Below are positions 12,301 through 21,800 of a stretch of DNA of 64,000 bases, piece by piece. Origin of the DNA: Phallusia mammillata (Eukaryota > Chordata > Ascidiacea > Phlebobranchia > Ascidiidae); assembly GCA_003260075.1 (NCBI GenBank), contig QLIY01000574.1, positions 33,038 through 97,037 on the forward strand, written 5' to 3'. The notes below the pieces were generated by a model. It made no database searches. It was not told the DNA's origin and saw only the letters and a program-made list of their open reading frames with translations. How positions within the stretch are numbered: the stretch's first letter is position 1; every line of letters begins with the position of its first letter. The position numbers and the translations under genes are program-made.

Positions 12301-15300
12301 TTGGCCTTGGTCAACAATCACACACCCATACCATAATGATATTTTCAAGGAAAATATCACCCTTTGCCCATTGTTTGCTCGAAATACTTCTAAACTAGTG
12401 TTCGAGACGATTGATTCATAAATCAACAGACAAAAGAGGTTCCCGTCGGTTTAGGTTGGTCTATTGCCGTCGAGAGCCTTTTGGTTGCTCACGGCGTGAC
12501 TTTTTGGCCTGTATTATAGCTACAATAACTTACACATGCCCATAGGCAGTGCGGTTTACAGCATGTCGTATAAATTGCCTCCGTAAAACGACTGTGATCG
12601 GGTCACTTTGACGAACTCATAAATTTTAGTCAAACTGTGCGTCTTTTGTTAGCATTCAATGCGAACGCTTGTCGGGCCTATGGACGTGGAATCCAACCCA
12701 CCGGGGTGCGAATGCGAGAAAAGGCAGAATTTCATGTCTCTGTGGAAAATGCTGGAGATGCCGACCTGAAAGCTGTAGTTAAAGGCCCACGTACGTACCA
12801 TTGTATAGAACTAGTCAATCAGTGAACACGGTTAACCTTTACACAATTGCATGTCCAGGGGGCAACGAGCCAGTGACCATCAAGAAAAGTAGCAAGCCTA
12901 ACGTGTACGATTGCGAATACTACCCATTAAAAGCGGGCGATCATACCGTATCTGTAACTTACGGTGGAAAACCCATTGCAAGAAGTCCATTTCAGGTTGG
13001 TGAAATGTTTGCGTTATCGTTTGCAATTACGCCATTACCAATATTACTGTAATGAAGGTTAATGCATCCGTGTTTGTCCCATGACTTCATTAACATTATA
13101 TGTTTTAGAATTACTTTAAGTTTTAAACTCGGACCTAAAGCTATAATGGCGTGTGACGTTGTATAAAAACTGATGCACCGAAAACTAATTAGGTCATGAA
13201 CTTCGATGGATATAAATTACCGTGAAAATATTGGTTACACTCACCTGTCGACATTAAAGCTTTTGACCGTTTGTTCCAGTTGTGTAAGAACTTCTGGATA
13301 AGTAAGCTTATATGTATGAATTCGTCTGGGTCTAGGACATGTAAAAAAAACAAGTGAAAATTAGAGATCAAACACAAGTAACATTTGTTGAATTTTTTTT
13401 ATTCCGGACAATCCTAAGAAGCTGGTTTAAATACGGACATATAGTTTATGTTCACACAATCACACCACATATTTTTTAGGTTGCTGTTGGGAACGAGGCA
13501 GGTCCACAGAAAGTGCGGGCGTATGGTCCTGGATTGCACGAAGGAAAAGTTGGTCATTCAGCTGACTTTGTTGTTGAGACAACTGGGAGCGATGTTGGCC
13601 AGCTTGGTAAGTAATTTATACCTCCCCTGTCACATTATGGTTGCTTAAAAACATATTGTTGCTCTAGGTTTTTCGATCGAAGGTCCGTCTCAAGCCCAAA
13701 TAGATTGCGAGGATCGTGGCGATGGTTCATGTGACGTAAAATATTACCCCACAGAAGCTGGTGAATACGCGGTTCACGTCATATGCGACGATAATGACAT
13801 TAAAGGATCACCCTTTATGGCCCACATTGAACCAGCTGATGCCAAAACAAATCCAGACAAGGTGAAATATTTTTTGGTCTTACATTTAGAGAATGTACTA
13901 CTTACATTTACGCATTTTAGGTCAAAGCGTTTGGTCCTGGATTGAATTCTGGCGAACCTGTATGTGGCCATCCCACAACATTCACTGTAGACGCACGGCA
14001 TGCAGGTGATAAAGCACCAGTGGATGTTTATGCCAAAACGGCTGAAGGCGAAGATATTCCAGTAAAGATCAAAGAGAATCACGATGGGACTTACGAGTGT
14101 TCATATTCACCTCAAAAACCTATCAAACACACTATTATTCCGTCTTACGACGGTGTGGCGGTCAAGGACTCACCATTTAGGGTAAACTATACTAAAAATA
14201 GCAGGTCCGATTTTGTTTTTAACATTTGGGCATAATAAACAGGTTGCCGTTCAAGAAAATTCCTATCCAGACAAGGTGAAGGTATACGGTCCTGGAGTCG
14301 AATCTGGCCTCAAAGCAGAGGAACCGACATATTTTACAGTGGATTGCTCCAAGGCTGGCTCTGGCGATGTTAGCATTGGCATTAAGTGTGCAGCGGGCGT
14401 GATTGCCCCAACTGAACGCGACGTTGAGTTTGAAATAATTAAGAACGAAGCATCGGACACATTTACTGTCAAATACACACCACCGGGCGCAGGTATATTT
14501 GTTGATGGAAATTTTCATTCTACAATGCACTAAAAATATTTTTCCAAACAGGAGAACATACTATTATGGCTTTGTTCGCCGACAAGAAAGTTCCTAATAC
14601 ACCTATAGTTGTTAACGTTGCCTCGTCGCACAACGCTAATCGTGTTCGAGCTGAGGGACCAGGGATCGAACCGGACGGTAACACATATACTATTCCTGCT
14701 AAATTAAAAGCAAAACGTATTTCGTGACCAAATCATTTGCTTTTCTGGCAGAGGCCCAGTGCGGAGTGCCAACCGAATTTAAAATCTTTACGCGAGGAGC
14801 TGGTAAAGCTAAACCGGATGTTCAGTTTAAACCTGCACGTGGTTCTTACAGAGCCCCAGCCAAGGAGCCTGAGATTATTGACAACAAGGTGGAAACAAGC
14901 TATTTAATAATTGATTGGTATTTTCTAATCGCATGTGATCATTTTGTTCGTAGGATGATACATACACAGTAAAATACACACCGCATTCAGACGGCCCAAT
15001 GGATGTTGACGTAACTTATGGTGGTGACAGAATTCCAAACAGCCCTTTCCCTGTAACAGTTGCACCACAACTCGATGTTAGCCAAGTCAACGTGAAAGGG
15101 CTAGACGAAAGTATGTAAAGTTTTACTTAACAGAAAACATCGGTTTTAGACTATACAATGTTCCAAATCAAACATTTAGAGATGGAAGTCGGAGTACCAA
15201 AGGTGTTTGATGTCCTCACAGCTGGTGCTGGTGGAAAAGGCAAAGTGGATGTTGACGTTATTTCACCGTCCAAACTTCCCGTACATTGTCATGAAAAAGA

Positions 15301-18300
15301 TATTTCGCGCGGAAAAGAGATTTCCTTTACACCTGAAGAAGAAGGTGCTGTAAATCGTAAACAAGTTGGTTCAATTTTTTTTTGCTGACATTATTTTTTT
15401 TTCTGCTTAGGTCCATATGAGATTGAAGTGAAATATGATGAAGTTCCCGTCAAAGGCAGTCCTTTTACAGTAGAGGCGCTGGTTCCACCAGACGCAAGCA
15501 AAGTTCGAGCGTATGGACCAGGCTTGTCTGAGGGTGTTGTTGGAAAATCAGCTCCATTCACTATTGAAACAAAGGATGCAGGCAAGAAAATGCATTCAAA
15601 AAACGGACAAGAAGACTGTTCAAAAATTAAAACTGTGACGTTTAATTTAGGAAACGGTGGTCTTGGTTTAACTGTTGAGGGACCGTGCGAAGCAAAGATC
15701 GAATGTATCGACCAGGGTGATGGCTCGTGTTCTGTGTCTTATCTTCCAACTGAGCCTGGTGACTATAAGATTAACGTTCTGTTTGCCGACGAACACATTC
15801 CTGGATCACCTTTTAACGGTACGAAACTGATCGTAATGTTAACCGATTACCTTTCCACAAAAACACCTTCGTTTATTGTTTATGACATTAACACAAGATT
15901 TGCCTGATAACAGTTTTTGAGGGTTATTAGTTCATGGTAACAGGAAGTTATTTCTGTAAAAAGTCGTTTACTGGGTAATACTTGACCGGGCGTTCGAAAT
16001 GGTTCTTTAATAATTAGCATGGTGGCAGTGCTGTGTATGTAACGCGGTGGTCTATTTTTAGCTTTGATCGAGCCGCAGTTTGATGCAAGCAAAGTTAATA
16101 TGGTCGGTCCGGGTTTGGAAGAGGGTAAAGTTGGGTCACCCAGTCATTTCGACGTCGATTGCACAAACGCAGGAGTTGCTCCCTTAAATGTTGAAGTTTT
16201 TAACGACGACGGATCGTCTGTCCCTGTCAATGTCAGAGATAATGGTGACGGAACTCACAGGTACGTGAAAATATACTTATGATTTTCGTGCTCTAGTGAT
16301 ATTGCATTTGACCAGATAAAATTGTGCTTTAGTGTCACATTCGTCCCCGACAAGCCAGGTCAGGAAGCTATACATGTTACGTATGGAGGCGTGGGTGTTC
16401 CAAAGTCTCCAAAAACGGTCGAAGTGAAACCGGATATTGACACAAGCAGTATTCGCACATATGGACCTGGTGTTGAACGTGAAGGTACTTTCCCTAAACT
16501 TTGATTCCCGCAGGAATTCGGTTTACAAGCATTTTTATTTGCAGGTGTTTTAGCTGATGTCGACACGACATTTACGGTCGATGCTTGCTCACTTGCGCCT
16601 CATGGTGGCAACCACATTAAGGCAAATGTAGTTGCCCCTGACGGGCATTCTTATCCTGCTGAGGTCATCGACAACAATTTGGGAACGTACACCGTGAATT
16701 ACATGCCGATTGAAAAGGGTATGTGTTAACAGAGTTTTTTTTCCGAGATCAAGAAATGTAACAATTTCTATTCTAAAGGAACACACGAAGTAGCAGTGAC
16801 GTATGATGACGTGCCTGTCCCCGGTTCACCATTTCCTGTTGATGTTGATGAAGGTTGCGACCCCAGCAAAGTTCGTGCTCACGGCCCGGGTCTTGAAAAA
16901 GGAACAACGAACAAACCGGCCAAATTTACAGTGGACACTCGTGGGGCAGGGACAGGGGGACTTGGACTGGCTATTGAAGGTCCATCAGATGCCAAGATCA
17001 CATGCACAGTAAGTGTTATTACCTTAGTTTGACAACAATATTTATAAATTTGTAACAAAAACTTTTGCATACAGGACAGTAAGAATGGAACTTGTGCGGT
17101 TGAATATTTTCCAACTGCCCCCGGCGATTATGAAGTTAACATCACGTACGGAGGGGAAAACATCCCTGGTTCACCATTTCTTGTATCAGTTAAAGACGTT
17201 GTTGATCCTTCAAAGGTGCTTACGAATAACTATTTTGTACTGGTTGAACTGCATGTGTAATTTAAGTTTTTGAAAAATCATGTTTAGGTCGAATGCAAGG
17301 GTCCTGGATTATCACCTGGTGTTCGGGCAAATATTCCTCAGAAATTTGAGGTTGATTGCACCAAAGCTGGTGTGGCACCACTTCAAGTTGCTGTAAAAGG
17401 TCCAAGAGGTAAATTATAAAAAAGCGAGAGTTGAAATTCTACAACACACCCCCCCCCCCCCGTGTGGCACCACTTCAAGTTGCTGTAAAAGGTCCAAGAG
17501 GTAAATTATCTATTAAAAAAGCGAGAGGTGAAATTCTACAACACACCAGTTTAGGGCTCGGCACCAAGCAATCAAATTGTGCAGTACCTGTTAAAACATT
17601 GTTTTTACAGGTATCAAAGAAGACGTCGACATCGTAGATAATCATGACGGCACATACTCAGTCGGTTACACGCCAAGCAAAGAAGGGTCTTACCAGGTTC
17701 AAGTGTTATATGCCGATGAAGAAATTCCACGGAGTCCATACCGCATCCGAGCACAACCTACTCATGATGCAACTAAGGTATCAAAACTATCATATCAAAA
17801 ATACAAAGGGGTGTAATGCATTTAATATATTAGGTCGTTGCCGTGAAATTGTTTTCACAAACATAGAATGCAGCTTGTTTTAACAACATTTTTTTCGCTA
17901 TATTAAGGTAAAATGCACAGGGCCAGGTGTAGCTGCAAGTGGCGTACCTGCTTCACTCCCAGTGGAATTTGACATTGACGCAACAGATGCGGGAGACGGT
18001 GTTCTTGCTGTTCAAATCACGGTAAAACAAACAACTTTTTACAAATTGCATTAATATACAATCAGGTACACTATTCACGGTTTTAAATAATCTGAGCAAA
18101 AAATCAGAGCCAGTATTTGTGTGTAAAACATGACTACGTTTCGACAAGTGCTATTATCACCAAAAATAAAGGCAACAGAAGGCATGCAACTAGATGCCGC
18201 ACAACAGGAAAAAAACGACAAGTAAAAGGTAAAAGCAATCAAACGGCTTCTGTTGCTTTTATTTCTTATGACCTGACAATAGCACTTGTCGTAGTCATGT

Positions 18301-18744
18301 TTTACACACAAATATTGGCTCGGATTTTTGCTCGGATTTGAAATCGTTTTCTGTTCAATTCCACAACACTCTTTTTCATTTGGCGACATCGTTGAAAAAT
18401 TTTAGAATCCCACTCGCCAGAAATACGCAATGGAAATGCCAGTGGGCGAAACTGTAAAAGAAAAATATAAGGCCGATAAAGCGAGTAAACCCGATTCACA
18501 TGAAGGAGTGGGAGCAGCATTGCAAAGAGAGCCTGACGTGGTTAGCGCCACTGTAAGTTGCGAAAAATATCGCTTCTTGCCTGATTCTGGGTGCTGCTCA
18601 TACAAATGCTTTATGTTCGATCAATTATGTTGTTGCTGTGCCGCTGGAATAATCACAAAATGTACATCGCTATTTTGTTTAAATAATCATTCGAAAAGAT
18701 GGTAATTCGAAAGCATACGATACGCATGCGGGTGCAAAAACAAT

Positions 18745-18841
<97 letters not shown>

Positions 18842-21800
18842 TGCTGATGTTGTCATGGAACTAATGCCCGCAAAAGAAACCGTTTTATTTATCGCTAACA
18901 AATACTGTAAATGCTTGCTAAGAAAATTATTTCTAGCTGTCTTACAGCACTGCAATTACTTTTATGTTTGCACGAATGTATTGCTACCGTAACCAACCAA
19001 AACTTTGATAACATTAAAACGAACGCAAATTTCAGGATTCCAACGGGAACCCGAAGAAAGCAACTATCCGTGATAACAAGGATGGAACATACACAGTTGC
19101 ATACGTACCAGATCTTGCTGGCAGATATACAATTTCGGTAAAGTACGGTGGAGACGAAATCCCTTATTCACCGTATCGCATCAGAGCGCACCCCAGTGGC
19201 GATGCAAGCAAATGTCTTGTTACTGGTAAGTCAGTTTATATTTATTGTATCTTTATTTTCCTTACTTTTTTCATGAACATTTTCTTCTTTCTCTTCCAAA
19301 AAATGGAAATAAACCTTTTTTCTGTTTCTTCTTCTTTGATGCTTCCAGTCTCTTTTGGTCGAGGTGCGTTGTTCAAATATGTGATTTTAAATTGTTGTTT
19401 TTACAATTTTTACAAACTTATTTTCCAAACAGGTGATGGTCTTGGGCCCACAATTGTCATTGGTGAAGAGGCTGTTATATCTGTCAATCCAAATGGGGCT
19501 GGAAATGGTAAAGTCACATGTTCGGTGGTGAAACCTGATGGTGGGCAACTTGAGGCAGATGTGGTCGAAAACAAAGATGGGACATTCGATATATTTTACA
19601 CCGCACCAGAACCGGGATCGTACACCATCAATGTTCAGTTTGGGGGAGTTGATGTGGTGGACAGTCCTTACCGCGTCACTGTAAGTTGCGTGTTGTATTG
19701 AATAAATTTGTTTTGAAAGCGGTGTTATTACTTGCACTTATTTGCCAATGGACCTAAACTAAACGATAATGTGCTTGGTTGCTTGTTGTAAACTGCTAAA
19801 CACATTTTTTTGTTTTCGGCTTGTGTTTGTCTACACCGTAAAAGTAAATGCAGTTGAGTGTATATTGCAAGTGAGTTTTGTCATTGCGTTGCATGCGAAC
19901 GATTCGTCATGCTATTGTTGTCATGCATCCCTTATTGTAGGCTGATCATGGTTCAAAGCCAGTTGAAGTCATTGAAGACCTGGTTCAAACCACAGAAGTT
20001 GCTCCCGCATATTCGTACATGAATGGCGACAACCGGGTAAACAAACATTTATGACATGCGGTTTGATGTTGGCTTGTTAAACGGTGTGCTGTGCGGCGAT
20101 ATGCATGAAATATTGTGTTTTGTGTCTATCTATTTTACATCGAATATTGTTTCACCAGGCCATCGACCAGGTGGATGGAGCAGATTCCCTCCGTCCAGTC
20201 ATGCTTATGTTCGATATACCAACAAGACACGGAAAGCTAACAAGTAGGATTACTCAACAATAAATATTATAGGTCTACTTAATATAAGGTAACACGGCAT
20301 ATCTGTTGTAAGTATTGCCCAGCGGTTCATTAATAAACATGTAGGTGACAAAACGGCCAAACCGAAGGTTAAGCAGTAAAAGCCACACGCGGGAAATTAA
20401 GTCGGCTGTGGAAAAAACAATAAGTTAATGCAAATCAATCAACGTGAATGTGTGTAGTGAGCCTACGGTTGTGACCACCCAAAAAACAGCTCGTGCCCCC
20501 ACTGTTATAGCCAATCATGTAGTTTTTGTAATGTAAATATAAACATAAAATATAAATTGGCAATATATCAAAACTATTCCAGTTTTTAATGTGCTGATAT
20601 TTTTTCAATAAGTGCAAGTATAAGAAAACACGTGACCTGTTTGCAGGTGAAGTTACAACTCCTAGTAACAGCAAAGAAGTACCAACCATCAAGGACAATA
20701 AAGATGGGACTATATCTGTGCAGTACCAACCACACGAGACGGGACTGCATGACATGTCGATCTACCTTGACAACGAACATATTTCAGGTTTGTTTACGAT
20801 TCATTTTTAGGTTAAACTGTGACCTATGCAGTGTGTAGACAACTTGCGGTTACGTTACAGGAAGTCCCATTCAGTTCTACGCGGATGTAGTGGCTCCGGG
20901 ACATGTCACCGCTTACGGACCAGGTTTGGTGACCGGAAAAGTAGGCGAACCGGCTAATTTCACAATTGTGACAAAAGATGCAGGCGCAGGTACGCTTTCT
21001 TGTTTAAGAGTAGTCTTGGAATAAGCAAATCTCTGAGGTGCTTAGCTGTATGTCTAAGTTTTGCATTTGAAACACTTGGTTAAAAAAAAGATTTAATTTG
21101 CACAATATTACTTTTATTTACATTTTCTGTTAACTGTTTGTTTGCAGGTGGATTGGCACTGGCGGTAGAAGGACCATCAAAAGCAGAAATCTTCTGCGAG
21201 GACAACAAAGATGGGACTTGCTCGGTGTCGTATCTTCCTACAGCACCAGGCGAATACACAATTACGGTGAAGTTTGATGATCAAGACATTCCCGGATCTC
21301 CCTTCCTTGCAAATATTGCTGGTGAGAACTAGGAAAACATGGATGTAGTGGATGTGTGATGTGTAAATCATGGGTCATTTTGTGTGTATAGGTGGTCCAG
21401 ACCAAAGAAAGTCGAAGCTAGCTTATGGAACTACAAGTGACGTGGCTCTGAAAATTAACGAGTGTGATCTCTCAATATTGGCGGCCAGTATTGTTGCTCC
21501 GTCAGGTCACAAAGAAGATTGCTGTCTTAAAAAATTACACAATGGCCATATTGGTAAGCTATATAATCATAATCTATATTATTTCAGTTTTAATTTTACA
21601 GATTCAAGTTATTAATTTTAACGACAAAAATGCTTACTTGGTTGATACGTTTAATATATTTGTTATGTCAAAATGGTAATGACTACCCGTGCCAAAATTT
21701 GTGCTCGTGGTGTAGTAGTAGCCTAGTTTATCCCACCTATCTTAAACAGTACGATAATCAGAAAGCAAGTAACAAACTATAAACACGCAATGTAGTAGTT

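Noticed and set aside
18653-18992. Poly-Pro and poly-Gly open frames
   Set aside because: Produced by the 95-base C run; not coding.
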